Positions 1-7,866 of a stretch of DNA of 32,931 nucleotides are shown here, one piece after another (the stretch's first letter is position 1; each line of letters begins with the position of its first letter). A program made the position numbers and the translations under genes. This DNA comes from CAVQND01 sp964653485 (GTDB taxonomy: Bacteria; Verrucomicrobiota; Verrucomicrobiia; Limisphaerales; UBA8199): the NCBI GenBank assembly GCA_964653485.1, contig CAZZFF010000070.1:1-32931 (forward strand). The letters are read 5' to 3'. The notes beneath the pieces were generated by a model that saw only the letters and a program-made list of their open reading frames with translations, was not told the DNA's origin and made no database searches.

Positions 1-2037
1 CGGGTTTGTGCTGGATTGGGCGGGATGCCGCACGGGCAACGTCTTGCTCAACCGCACGGATTCCGTGACCAGCTTCGCCTGTTGCTCGGCATCGCGCAGT
101 CGTTGGCGGTCGAGCACCAGGGCTATTTGGCGGACGAACGAGTCCAGGAGATCGCGCTGCTCGGTGGCCAGCGGGGCGGCATCTTTAATGTTCAAGCTGA
201 GCACTCCCACGGTGTGATCGCCGGCAACAAGAGGAAGGTGCAGGCCCTCTGCCGAAGGCAGCGTGTCGGTCCCAAACCCCGCCGGCTGGCGGCGCCGGAA
301 AGCCCAGGCGGCCACGCTCTGCTCCTTTTCCAACAAGCTCCATGTGCTCGCGAAGTAGGGGGTGAGGGAGTTTTTCTGGTTCTCCTCCGGCAACGAGAGC
401 GCGACGCTCGCGCGAAAGACCTTGGCCACCTCACGGATGATGATGGCCAGCAGATCGGCGAAATCGGTGGCCTGCGCCAGTTCGCGGGTCAGTAAATAGA
501 GCGCCGTGGCGCGCTGTTCCCGGCGGCGCTCGGCGTCCTGCTGAGCGCGCAAACGCGCCGCCAGGTGGCCCATCGCGATGGCGATGACAAAGTAAGTGGC
601 AAACATCATCGCGTCCGCCGTGTTGACGATGCGAAGACTTAAGCGCGGCTCCGTGAAAAAGAAATCCCACAACAAGGCCGTCAAACTCGCCGCCGCCAGG
701 GTCGGCCCCCGCCCGACGAACATGGCCAGGACGACGACGCACAACAGATAAATCAGCGCGATCGGTTGGTTTCCAAGCCAGCGCTGAAGCAGCGCGTTGA
801 GGCCCGTGACCGCGGCCACGACCCCCAGGGCCAGACCGTAGCTCTGGGCCGCCGCCGCGTCGAAATGGAGCTTGGGCGGGCGCCTCAGGCTCGCGGCCTC
901 GCCCTGGGCCCGGACGGCGTGGACGTCGATATGCCCGCTCTCGCGAATCAGCCGGTTGAGCAGCGAGCCCCCTCGCAGTAAGTTCAGGGCCTGCCACCCG
1001 ACGGGTTTGCCCACCACCAATTGGGTGGCATTCTGCTCCCGCGCCACACGCAAGAGGCCCCGCACAACGTCGGCATCGGTCGTCGTGATCACCTCCGCCC
1101 CCAATTCGCGGGCCAACGCAAGGTGGCGGGCCAGCCGGGTTTGTTCGTCCTCATCCAGGGGCCGCGGCAGCTCCACATAGACGGCCAGCCAGGGCGCTTG
1201 CAGTTCCCCGGCCAGCCGCCGCGTCCAGCGCACCAGCGCCGCCGAGGTCGGGCTGGCGCTCACCGCCACCAGCAGCCGCTGGCCTGATTTCCACGGGTCC
1301 GCGATGCCCTGCGCCTGCCGGTAGGCCAGCACGTCCTGCCCCACGTGGTCGGCGGCAAATCGCAACGCGAGCTCCCTCAACGCCGACAGGTTCCCAACGC
1401 GAAAGAAATGCTCCTGCGCCGGACCCGCCGCCTCCGGCACATACACCTTGCCGGCCGAGAGGCGAACACGCAGTTCTTCGGGTGGAAGGTCCACCAATTC
1501 AAATTCCGCCCCGTCGAAAATGGAGTCGGGCAGGGTTTCCCGTATCGTGATGCCCGTAATCTGATGGACGGCATCGGCCCGGCTCTCGACATGCTGGACG
1601 TTCAAGGTGGAAAAGACATCGATGCCCGCATCGAGAAGCTCCAGCACGTCCTGGTAGCGCTTGGGATGGCGCGAACCCGGGGCGTTCGTGTGCGCAAACT
1701 CATCCACCAACGCGAGCTGCGGATGCCTGGCGAGCAGCGCGTCCAGGTCCATCTCCGTCATGCTCACTCCGCGATATTCGGTGCTCCGCCGCGGGATGAT
1801 GGGCAACCCCTCCGTGAGCGCGTCCGTCTCCTTGCGCCCGTGAGTCTCCACGTAGCCAATCACCACGTCCCGGCCCGCCGCCAGCTCGCGCCGGGCCGCC
1901 TCGAGCATCGCATAGGTTTTGCCCACCCCCGGGGCCATGCCGAAGAAAACCTTCAGCTTGCCGCGCTTTTCCCGGGCCCCTTCCTTCTGCAACGCCGCGA
2001 GCAGCACGTCGGGATTGGGGCGCTCGTGCTCTGTCAT
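1..2037 (-). CDS. kdpD: KdpD-like sensor protein, 3' end cut by window
   Basis: The frame is open from ATG at 2037 to the window edge (679 codons, no stop). Visible order: KdpD N-terminal ATP-binding domain with Walker A GMAPGVGKT (residues 33-41) and a Walker-B-like VDEFAHTN (111-118); a universal-stress-protein-like domain (about 253-375); a DUF4118 four-helix membrane block (about 400-492); and a GAF-like region (about 515-645). KdpD is known as the membrane histidine kinase that controls the Kdp potassium-uptake operon. Here no kdpABC or kdpE is in view, and the upstream gene is a Ser/Thr kinase. After the expected linker ending LSKTL (residue 667) the last 12 codons do not match the H-box that should follow. 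The protein may lack its kinase core, or the sequence at the edge may be faulty. Identity of the N-terminal 660 residues is secure; the C-terminus is not. Confidence 0.88.
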   Translation of the reverse strand, partial: MTEHERPNPDVLLAALQKEGAREKRGKLKVFFGMAPGVGKTYAMLEAARRELAAGRDVVIGYVETHGRKETDALTEGLPIIPRRSTEYRGVSMTEMDLDALLARHPQLALVDEFAHTNAPGSRHPKRYQDVLELLDAGIDVFSTLNVQHVESRADAVHQITGITIRETLPDSIFDGAEFELVDLPPEELRVRLSAGKVYVPEAAGPAQEHFFRVGNLSALRELALRFAADHVGQDVLAYRQAQGIADPWKSGQRLLVAVSASPTSAALVRWTRRLAGELQAPWLAVYVELPRPLDEDEQTRLARHLALARELGAEVITTTDADVVRGLLRVAREQNATQLVVGKPVGWQALNLLRGGSLLNRLIRESGHIDVHAVRAQGEAASLRRPPKLHFDAAAAQSYGLALGVVAAVTGLNALLQRWLGNQPIALIYLLCVVVLAMFVGRGPTLAAASLTALLWDFFFTEPRLSLRIVNTADAMMFATYFVIAIAMGHLAARLRAQQDAERRREQRATALYLLTRELAQATDFADLLAIIIREVAKVFRASVALSLPEENQKNSLTPYFASTWSLLEKEQSVAAWAFRRRQPAGFGTDTLPSAEGLHLPLVAGDHTVGVLSLNIKDAAPLATEQRDLLDSFVRQIALVLDRQRLRDAEQQAKLVTESVRLSKTLPVRHPAQSSTNP

Positions 2038-2098
2038 CTTGCGAGACTATCCTGGCGGAAGACCGCTGGCGATTCCAATTTCGAAAAAGCAAAGCCCC

Positions 2099-3178
2099 CT
2101 ACGGTCCTGCCCCGTGCCGGCGCAGCAGCAGGAACGAGAGAACCACAACCGCGATGACCAGCGGGGCCAGCATCGCCGCCGCCAGGGCCCAGGGGCGCTC
2201 AGAGAGGCCCGGCGTCCATGGCGTCGGCTCCTGCAACCGATCGGCCAGCCCGGTCACCCGCATTTGGTCGACCGTGTCGATCTCGGCTTTCATGGCCGCC
2301 GCGCTGGCATAACGGTGCGAAGGCTCGCGTTGAAGGGCGCGCAGGGCGATTTCTTCCGCCTGGGCGGAAAGATCGGGGTTGAGCTTGCGCGGCGCCGCGG
2401 GGTCGCCCGTCAGGCGGGCGTTCAACGCGGCCCAGGGATTGTCGTTCTGGAACGGAATGACGCCCGTCAACATCTCGTAAAGGAGGGCGCCCAGGTTGTA
2501 TATGTCGGTGCGCTTGTCGGCGCGTTTGCCTTTGACCTGCTCGGGCGCCATGTAGTCCGGCGTGCCCATCGAGGTCGAGTTGCCGACGCGCGTAATCCGG
2601 CGTGAAACGTCATCCCGGGCTATGCCGAAGTCCATGATGCGAATGGTTCCGTCGCAACAAATCATCACGTTCTGGGGCTTAAGATCGCGGTGGACGACCC
2701 CGTGTTCGTGGAGATGCTCCAGAGCCTCGCAAATCAGACTGGCGAGCTTGAGGGCGTCCTTTTCAGGCAGCGGGCGCATCGCCTTGAGTAGGTGCTCGAG
2801 CGTGCAGCCCTTCAGATACTCCGTGACGATATAGGGCCGGCTCTTGTTCTCCACGGGGATGAACCTGAGCAGAAAGGGGTGGTCTAACTCCAGGCCGATC
2901 CTCTCTTCGCGCTGAAAGCGGGAAAAGAAGTTCGGGTCGCTCTCATACTCCAAGTGGGGCACCTTCAGCGCCACGACCCGGCCCCCGTGCCGTTCGTCCT
3001 GGGCCTTAAAAATCGTGCCCATGCCGCTTCTGCTCAGGACCTCCGTGATGCGAAACCGGCCATCCAGCACCTGTCCTGGCTGAAATGGCACACCCGCCAC
3101 ATCAACCGGGTCATGATGCTCGGACACATCCCGGCAACAGGTCACTTGCTCCAGCGGACACGTATCGTCGCGTTTCAC
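2099..3178 (-). CDS. Membrane-anchored Hanks-type serine/threonine protein kinase
   Basis: This 359-residue protein has the eukaryotic-like kinase signatures: glycine-rich loop LSRSGMGTIF (48-57), catalytic lysine in ALKV (K72), HRDLKPQN catalytic loop (163-170), DFG (183-185) and an APE-type motif APEQ (211-214). One hydrophobic helix near the C-terminus (about 331-352) should anchor it in the membrane with the kinase in the cytoplasm; only about seven residues follow, so there is no external sensor domain. The P-loop is atypical, with Ser where the first Gly is usual. The start is GTG at 3178; no Shine-Dalgarno is evident and the next in-frame Met lies inside the P-loop. The kdpD-like gene follows 61 nt downstream on the same strand, so the two may be co-transcribed. 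The substrate is unknown. Confidence 0.9.
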   Translation of the reverse strand: MKRDDTCPLEQVTCCRDVSEHHDPVDVAGVPFQPGQVLDGRFRITEVLSRSGMGTIFKAQDERHGGRVVALKVPHLEYESDPNFFSRFQREERIGLELDHPFLLRFIPVENKSRPYIVTEYLKGCTLEHLLKAMRPLPEKDALKLASLICEALEHLHEHGVVHRDLKPQNVMICCDGTIRIMDFGIARDDVSRRITRVGNSTSMGTPDYMAPEQVKGKRADKRTDIYNLGALLYEMLTGVIPFQNDNPWAALNARLTGDPAAPRKLNPDLSAQAEEIALRALQREPSHRYASAAAMKAEIDTVDQMRVTGLADRLQEPTPWTPGLSERPWALAAAMLAPLVIAVVVLSFLLLRRHGAGP

Positions 3179-3256
3179 ACATTAAAACTCGCTTGGATGG
3201 CCGTTGGACGGTAATTAAATGAGGCCCAAATCGTGTTAAAAAAGCATAAAAAACAA

Positions 3257-3283
3257 AACGACCGGGCTTTTGGCCCGGTCGTT
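3257..3283 (-). terminator. Rho-independent terminator after the clpP-to-btpA gene run
   Basis: An 11-bp perfect stem (AACGACCGGGC, 3257-3267, pairing with 3273-3283) closes a 5-nt loop. The A-rich tract at 3236-3258 reads as a U-rich tail on the minus strand, so the signal works for minus-strand transcripts arriving from the BtpA-family gene. The plus-strand side has no comparable T-run. The flanking DNA (3284-3464) shows no convincing gene. Confidence 0.85.
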
Positions 3284-3464
3284 CTGCCACATTCTACGAA
3301 GAGAACTTAAATCGTCACCCGATGCGGCGCCGCAGCTTTGCGCCTGCCAGCCACACACGGTCTGGTTACTGCGCTTTTTGCATCGTCAACAATGCCAGAA
3401 TACCACAGCCTCGCTGCCCGGCCAGTCACCAGTACTGGGGACAAGCGACGAGCGGCTCTAAAGC

Positions 3465-4256
3465 CTACCCGCATATCGCCTTCGCCAGGGCGGCGACTCG
3501 CTTGGGGTCCACCGGGTTGGCCACCTGGCCGTCGATTTTCAAGGACGATCCCACGATAAAACCGTCCGCCACGGGGATGTAATCGCCCGCATTCGCAGGG
3601 GTGACGCCGCTGCCCAGGAGGATTTTGACCGACGGGCAGGCGCGGCGGACCTTCTGGATGTCCATCAGGTCGGGCCTTAGGCTGACGCCCTTCCCGGAGA
3701 CAATCAGGGCATCGGCCAGCCCGCGTTCGACATTGTCCCAGGCGGCATCCTCGAGGCACCAGTTCGCGAACGGGACCGCAAGCGTGACGTGGACGTCGGC
3801 GAAGATCAGCGCCTGGGGGCATACACGCTGGCGGTAGCGCGCGGTTTCGTAAGCGTTGCCTTCGATGATTCCCTGGTCGGTCAACATCGCGCCCGTATGG
3901 ATGTTGACCCGGATAAAGCTGCCGCGGCAAGCGGCGCACAGGGCCAGCGCCGCGCGGGGGTCGTTGCGCAACACGTTGAACCCGATGGGCAGTTTCACCG
4001 CGGCCCCGACCGCCCGGCCCGCCGCGGCCATCGCCGCCACTGTCTCGGGACCGACACACCCCTTGCCGAACGGGATGTCCCCAAAGTTCTCGATAAACAA
4101 GGCGTGCGCGCCGCCGCTTTCGTAGGCGCGCGCATCCCGCACCGCACAGTCTATAACGGACTCGATGTCTCCGTCCCATCGCGGCGCTCCAGGCAAGGGC
4201 CGGAGATGGACCGCCCCGATGAGAAGTTTGGGGAATTGCTCAAAGAGGCTTCTCAA
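3465..4256 (-). CDS. BtpA/SgcQ family TIM-barrel protein
   Basis: About 263 residues. Family-typical segments are an N-terminal LLIGAVHLRPLPGAP, then ALFIENFGDIPFGK, GFNVLRNDPRAA, FIRVNIHTGAM, the metal-site-like ADVHV, and a C-terminal ILLGSGVTPANA and GFIVGSSLK. The length matches the family. BtpA was described in cyanobacteria as needed for photosystem I accumulation; SgcQ-type relatives occur in heterotrophs with unsettled function. Nothing photosynthetic is nearby, so a metabolic role is more likely. I chose TTG at 4256, overlapping the rnc 3' end by 17 nt, because AGGGA lies about 9 nt upstream and no Met or Val start fits the conserved N-terminus. The gene ends the run just before the terminator. 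Family call is firm; start and function are not. Confidence 0.82.
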   Translation of the reverse strand: MRSLFEQFPKLLIGAVHLRPLPGAPRWDGDIESVIDCAVRDARAYESGGAHALFIENFGDIPFGKGCVGPETVAAMAAAGRAVGAAVKLPIGFNVLRNDPRAALALCAACRGSFIRVNIHTGAMLTDQGIIEGNAYETARYRQRVCPQALIFADVHVTLAVPFANWCLEDAAWDNVERGLADALIVSGKGVSLRPDLMDIQKVRRACPSVKILLGSGVTPANAGDYIPVADGFIVGSSLKIDGQVANPVDPKRVAALAKAICG

Positions 4257-5106
4257 TCGGTGGGTCCCTGGTTTCGGGGGCGCTCCAGGCGGCCGAAGCC
4301 GGCGTTCCGGCGGGCGTCGCTCCCCCAGTGTCCTGGCCGGCGGGGGCGGCGGACGTTGGTTGTGCGGACGATGCGTTTTTGGCGCTGCGCAGCTTGAGCA
4401 GGGCGGCCAGGGCGGCCTCGCTTTCAGCCGTCTTCTTGCTCTTGCCGCGGCCGCGTGCCAGTTCGACGCCGGCGTGCTGGACGATGCACTCGAAAAGAGG
4501 GTCGTGGTCCGGTCCTGTGATGGAGACCACCTGGTAGCGAGGAGCCTCGGGAGAGGAGGACTGGAGCAGTTCCTGGAGTTCGCCTTTCGGATTATCGAGC
4601 AAGGGAACGACCGCCAGACCGGGGATGGCGCCCTGAAAGTGCCGGAGCACGAATTCGCGCGCCGCCTGGAAGTCGCCGTCGAGGAACACCGCCCCGAGCA
4701 ACGATTCATAAGTGTCCGCCAGGGCCGAGGCCCGTTCCCGGCCGCCGTGCGTTTCCTCCCCGCGGCTCAGGATGAGGTGCTTGCCCAAGTCCAGGGCCCG
4801 GGCGTGTTCGGCGAGGCTCAGGCGATTGACCAGCTTCGCCCTGGCTTTAGTGAGCGGGCCCTCGCTAAAACCGGGGAAGGTCTCGTACAGCTCGCGCGTG
4901 AGCACCAGTTGCAGGACGGCGTCGCCGAGGAATTCGAGCCGCTGGTTGGTCTGGAGCGGGAGGTCTCGCTCGTGGGCCACCGAGGGATGTGTCAAAGCCA
5001 ACCGCAGCAAACCGGGGTCACGGAAAGTGTAGCCCATCCGGCTCTGCAGCTCCTCGTATTGGGCTGCTGCCGCGGCGGGATCGCCGGCTGGAGGGTCGAG
5101 GCTCAT
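4240..5106 (-). CDS. rnc: Ribonuclease III
   Basis: This 288-residue double-strand-specific endoribonuclease should mature rRNA and process structured mRNA. The signature NQRLEFLGDAVL carries the metal-binding Glu and Asp, and a second acidic patch is seen in ADTYESLLGAVFLDGD. A C-terminal dsRNA-binding domain follows (NPKGELQELLQ through KKTAESEAALAALL). The position equivalent to E. coli E38 is Gln in NQRLEF, while the catalytic E41 and D45 equivalents are kept. About 55 extra Ala/Pro-rich residues trail the dsRBD. The start is ATG at 5106, forming an ATGA overlap with the preceding stop; an in-frame Met 12 codons upstream would intrude further into that gene. Translational coupling is likely. 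Confidence 0.95.
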   Translation of the reverse strand: MSLDPPAGDPAAAAAQYEELQSRMGYTFRDPGLLRLALTHPSVAHERDLPLQTNQRLEFLGDAVLQLVLTRELYETFPGFSEGPLTKARAKLVNRLSLAEHARALDLGKHLILSRGEETHGGRERASALADTYESLLGAVFLDGDFQAAREFVLRHFQGAIPGLAVVPLLDNPKGELQELLQSSSPEAPRYQVVSITGPDHDPLFECIVQHAGVELARGRGKSKKTAESEAALAALLKLRSAKNASSAQPTSAAPAGQDTGGATPAGTPASAAWSAPETRDPPIEKPL

Positions 5107-5735
5107 GACGTTTGAGGCGGCGGTTCGGGCGCCTGAGAGCAAGGCGGCGGAGTCTCCGGAGCAGCCGCTTCAGCCGGGCCTGGCTGGGCTGGGACAGGAT
5201 GGACTTCCTGGACTGGCGCCGGGGGGGGCAGGCCGTGCTCCAGGAGCGCTGCCACGTCCCGCTGGACCGATTCCAACTGGTTTAGCTGCAGGCCGGGATC
5301 CACGATCGTGAACAGGTCGCCCGTCTTGGGTTGCTCATAAACGAAGAGCCGGCGGCCCTCGCGCACGAGCTGCTCCTTGACCTTGAGCAGGCGCTTGCGT
5401 TCGAGCATGACCGCCAGGATGTAACCCGCCGGGATGAGACGGGGGTCGTTGAGTTCGATGAGTTTGCGCAGGAGCGATTCGGCTGTCTCCTTTTGAATCG
5501 GCTCGACGGGGTGCGGCGGCGGGGCCTGATAGACGCCCTGCCAATAGGAGATGAAGCCCTTGCGCTCCCGGGCCCCCTGGCTGTACTGGGCCTGCCAGCA
5601 GCCCTGGCACACGTCGGACCGCCGGAATTGGGCGTGTTCATCGAACAAGAACGTGTGATAGGCTTCGCGGTCAGCAAACGTCTTGCCGCAGCCGGCGCAG
5701 GTGTGCGCGCGCGATTGAATGTTCCACTCGATCAT
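5103..5735 (-). CDS. Zinc-ribbon protein of unknown function between clpX and rnc
   Basis: 210 residues. A four-Cys zinc site is visible: C13-x2-C16 and C43-x2-C46, in a segment beginning MIEWNIQSRAHTCAGCGKTF. The middle (about 75-165) is a predicted helical domain rich in charged residues, including LIELNDPRLIPAGYILAVMLERK. The C-terminal 45 residues are Pro/Ala/Glu-rich and probably disordered. The ATG at 5735 is the only start placing the Cys pairs near the N-terminus without running into clpX, whose stop lies 61 nt upstream. The stop overlaps the rnc ATG. I do not recognise a named family. Its place between an AAA+ unfoldase and an RNase suggests a role in RNA or protein quality control, but that is inference from context only. 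Confidence 0.82.
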   Translation of the reverse strand: MIEWNIQSRAHTCAGCGKTFADREAYHTFLFDEHAQFRRSDVCQGCWQAQYSQGARERKGFISYWQGVYQAPPPHPVEPIQKETAESLLRKLIELNDPRLIPAGYILAVMLERKRLLKVKEQLVREGRRLFVYEQPKTGDLFTIVDPGLQLNQLESVQRDVAALLEHGLPPPAPVQEVHPVPAQPGPAEAAAPETPPPCSQAPEPPPQTS

Positions 5736-5796
5736 GAAATAACAGCCGGAACGCCAAGCCGGCAGCGCGCCCTGCGCGGCGCGAAACGACGATGCG

Positions 5797-7095
5797 TCAT
5801 GCGGCCGCTCGTCCCTGCTTGCGGCGTATGATCGGTTTGGAAAGGCCCGCCGCCACCGGCTGGGTGATATGCACGTGGAGGATGTCTTCGTTGCTGGGGA
5901 CGTCGTACATGACATCAAGCATGAGCTTTTCCAGCAAGCTGCGAAGGGCGCGCGCGCCCGTCCCCTTCCTGAGGGCCTGAGCCGCCAGTTCCTTGAGGGC
6001 GTCCTCCGTGAACTCCAGTTCCACGCCTTCCATGGCCATGAGCTTGGTGTATTGCTTGACCAGCGCATTCTTTGTGTCGGCAAGGATGGAAACCAACTCG
6101 CTCTCCGTCAACTCCTTTAGCGCCGTCACCATCGGGAGCCGGCCGACGAACTCCGGGATGAATCCGAAGCTGAGCAAGTCCTCCGGCTCGACGTACTGGA
6201 GAACCTCCTGGCGGTCCAGGACGGCGGGCGTCTTCGAGCCTTGCTCGACGGCGCAAAAGCCCAGCGCGTGCCTCCCCAGGCGGCGCTGAATGATGCGCTC
6301 CAGCCCAACGAACGCCCCGCCGCAGATAAACAGAATGTCGCTGGTGTCCACACGGATGTACTCCTGCTGGGGATGCTTGCGGCCGCCCTGCGGAGGCACG
6401 TTGCAGAGCGTGCCCTCCAGAATCTTGAGCAGGGCCTGCTGCACTCCCTCCCCGGACACGTCCCGCGTGATCGAGACGTTCTCGGTCTTGCGCGCTATCT
6501 TGTCGATTTCGTCAATGTAAACGATGCCCCGCTGCGCGCGCTTGACATCGTAATCCGCGTTTTGCAGCAGCCGCAGGATGATGTTCTCCACGTCTTCGCC
6601 GACGTACCCGGCCTCGGTCAACGTCGTGGCGTCCGCAATCGCGAAAGGCACATCGAGGATTTCAGCCAGCGTCCGCGCCAAAAGCGTCTTGCCCGAACCG
6701 GTGGGGCCGATCATCAGGATGTTGCTCTTCTCGATCTCGACATCCGCGTTAGGGTCGCGCGGGGCGGGGACGCCTTGGGCCTCGGGAGCCGGTTCGTCCG
6801 GTTCCTGGAGGATGCGCTTGTAATGGTTGTGGACGGCCACCGCAAGCGTCTTCTTTGTGTGGTCCTGGCCCACGCAACGCAGGTCAAGCTGCCGCTTTAT
6901 CTCCGCCGGCTTGGCGATGTGCAGCCGCGGCCGTTGCTTCTTCGCCTGCGTGGCCAGCTCCTTGTCGAGGACCTGCTTGCAGAGAATGACGCAATTGTCG
7001 CAAATGTAAACGCCGGGTCCGGCAATGAGTTTCTTGACCTCGGCATGAGACTTGCCGCAAAAACTGCACAGCGTGATATTAGTGGGACGCGCCAT
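5797..7095 (-). CDS. clpX: ATP-dependent Clp protease ATP-binding subunit ClpX
   Basis: 432 residues, normal length. The N-terminal zinc-binding domain has C10-x2-C13 and C32-x2-C35. The AAA+ module shows Walker A GPTGSGKT (130-137), the pore-1 loop GYVG, a Walker B in IVYIDEIDK, and an RKH loop in GGRKHPQQEY. A GF-containing loop (HALGFCA) stands where E. coli has the IGF ClpP-docking loop. ClpX unfolds tagged or damaged proteins and feeds them to ClpP in the cytoplasm. It follows clpP by only 14 nt, so the two subunits are almost certainly co-transcribed. AGGG about 9 nt before the ATG may serve as ribosome binding site. Confidence 0.97.
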   Translation of the reverse strand: MARPTNITLCSFCGKSHAEVKKLIAGPGVYICDNCVILCKQVLDKELATQAKKQRPRLHIAKPAEIKRQLDLRCVGQDHTKKTLAVAVHNHYKRILQEPDEPAPEAQGVPAPRDPNADVEIEKSNILMIGPTGSGKTLLARTLAEILDVPFAIADATTLTEAGYVGEDVENIILRLLQNADYDVKRAQRGIVYIDEIDKIARKTENVSITRDVSGEGVQQALLKILEGTLCNVPPQGGRKHPQQEYIRVDTSDILFICGGAFVGLERIIQRRLGRHALGFCAVEQGSKTPAVLDRQEVLQYVEPEDLLSFGFIPEFVGRLPMVTALKELTESELVSILADTKNALVKQYTKLMAMEGVELEFTEDALKELAAQALRKGTGARALRSLLEKLMLDVMYDVPSNEDILHVHITQPVAAGLSKPIIRRKQGRAAA

Positions 7096-7109
7096 CGAAA
7101 TGACCCTGC

Positions 7110-7748
7110 TTAAATTTTGTCGGCCAACGGCGTTGGGTGCTCGTCCAATCCGGGAATCTCCTTGCGCGATTGCACCACCCCATCGACCAGGCCGTAGCTC
7201 TTCGCCTCGTCGGCCGTCATGAAATTATCGCGGTCGCAGTCCTTTTCCACCTGCTCGACGGAGCGGCCGGTGTGCTTGCTGATGATCGTGTTGAGGCGTT
7301 GTTTGAGCCGGAGCATGTAGCGCACGCGAATCTCGACGTCGCTCGCCGCTCCTTCCGCCCCGCCCAGGACCTGGTGAATCATGATGTTCGAGTTGGGCAG
7401 CGCGTAGCGTTTGCCCTTGGTGCCGCCGCACAGCAGCACCGCCGCCATGCTTGCGGCCTGTCCGATGCAGTACGTGTTCAGGTCGCAAGTCAGGAACTGC
7501 ATCGTGTCGTAAACCGCCAAGCCCGCCGTCACGCTGCCGCCCGGCGAATTGATGTACAGATGAATGTCCTTCTTGGGATCCGTCATCTGCAGAAAGAGCA
7601 ACTGCGCAATGATAAGGTTGGCCACCATATCGTCCACCGGTGTGCCCAAAAAAACGATGCGGTCCACCAGCAAACGCGAATAGATGTCGTACCCGCGCTC
7701 ACCCCGGCCGGTCTGCTCCACCACCATTGGCACTAGGAAATCTGTCAT
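7110..7748 (-). CDS. clpP: ATP-dependent Clp protease proteolytic subunit ClpP
   Basis: 212 residues, typical length for this serine peptidase, which forms a double heptameric chamber with ClpX. The catalytic triad can be read as S100 in GQAASMAA, H125 in NIMIHQ, and an Asp near 174 in CDRDNF. The oxyanion-associated strand INSPGGSVTAG is intact. The start is ATG at 7748 (MTDFLVPMVVEQTGRGERGYD), which fits the usual ClpP N-terminus; upstream in-frame sequence is the divergent intergenic region. It leads the minus-strand run clpP-clpX-zinc ribbon-rnc-btpA. Trigger factor, often found next to clpP, is not in this window; pyrC lies divergently instead. Confidence 0.97.
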   Translation of the reverse strand: MTDFLVPMVVEQTGRGERGYDIYSRLLVDRIVFLGTPVDDMVANLIIAQLLFLQMTDPKKDIHLYINSPGGSVTAGLAVYDTMQFLTCDLNTYCIGQAASMAAVLLCGGTKGKRYALPNSNIMIHQVLGGAEGAASDVEIRVRYMLRLKQRLNTIISKHTGRSVEQVEKDCDRDNFMTADEAKSYGLVDGVVQSRKEIPGLDEHPTPLADKI

Positions 7749-7770
7749 AAAACTTATTCTCTGGTGCCGC

Positions 7771-7799
7771 AACCTACCGGAGCCGAACCTCCAGGTCAA
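7771..7799 (-). promoter_or_regulatory. Candidate sigma-70-type promoter for clpP
   Basis: On the minus strand TTGACC (7794-7799) is followed after 17 bp by TAGGTT (7771-7776), about 23 nt before the clpP ATG. The -35 is good (5 of 6) and the -10 poor (3 of 6), so this is a plausible but weak call. Confidence 0.35.
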
Positions 7800-7829
7800 G
7801 CACAGCCGCGCGGGTTCGCGACGCCGCTC

Positions 7830-7857
7830 TTGAGTTCCGCGGGGCAGGGTGTATCCT
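7830..7857 (+). promoter_or_regulatory. Candidate promoter giving a leaderless pyrC transcript
   Basis: TTGAGT (7830-7835), a 16-bp spacer and TATCCT (7852-7857) precede the pyrC ATG at 7867 by only 9 nt. Transcription starting 7-9 nt after the -10 would begin at or within a few bases of the start codon. Both hexamers match 4 of 6. Confidence 0.35.
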
Positions 7858-7866
7858 CCCGCCCCA

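Noticed and set aside
3284..3464. Possible small basic protein on the minus strand (ending AGRRKAAAPHRVTI)
   Set aside because: No convincing start codon or family; the frame is the tail of an out-of-frame shadow of the BtpA-family gene.
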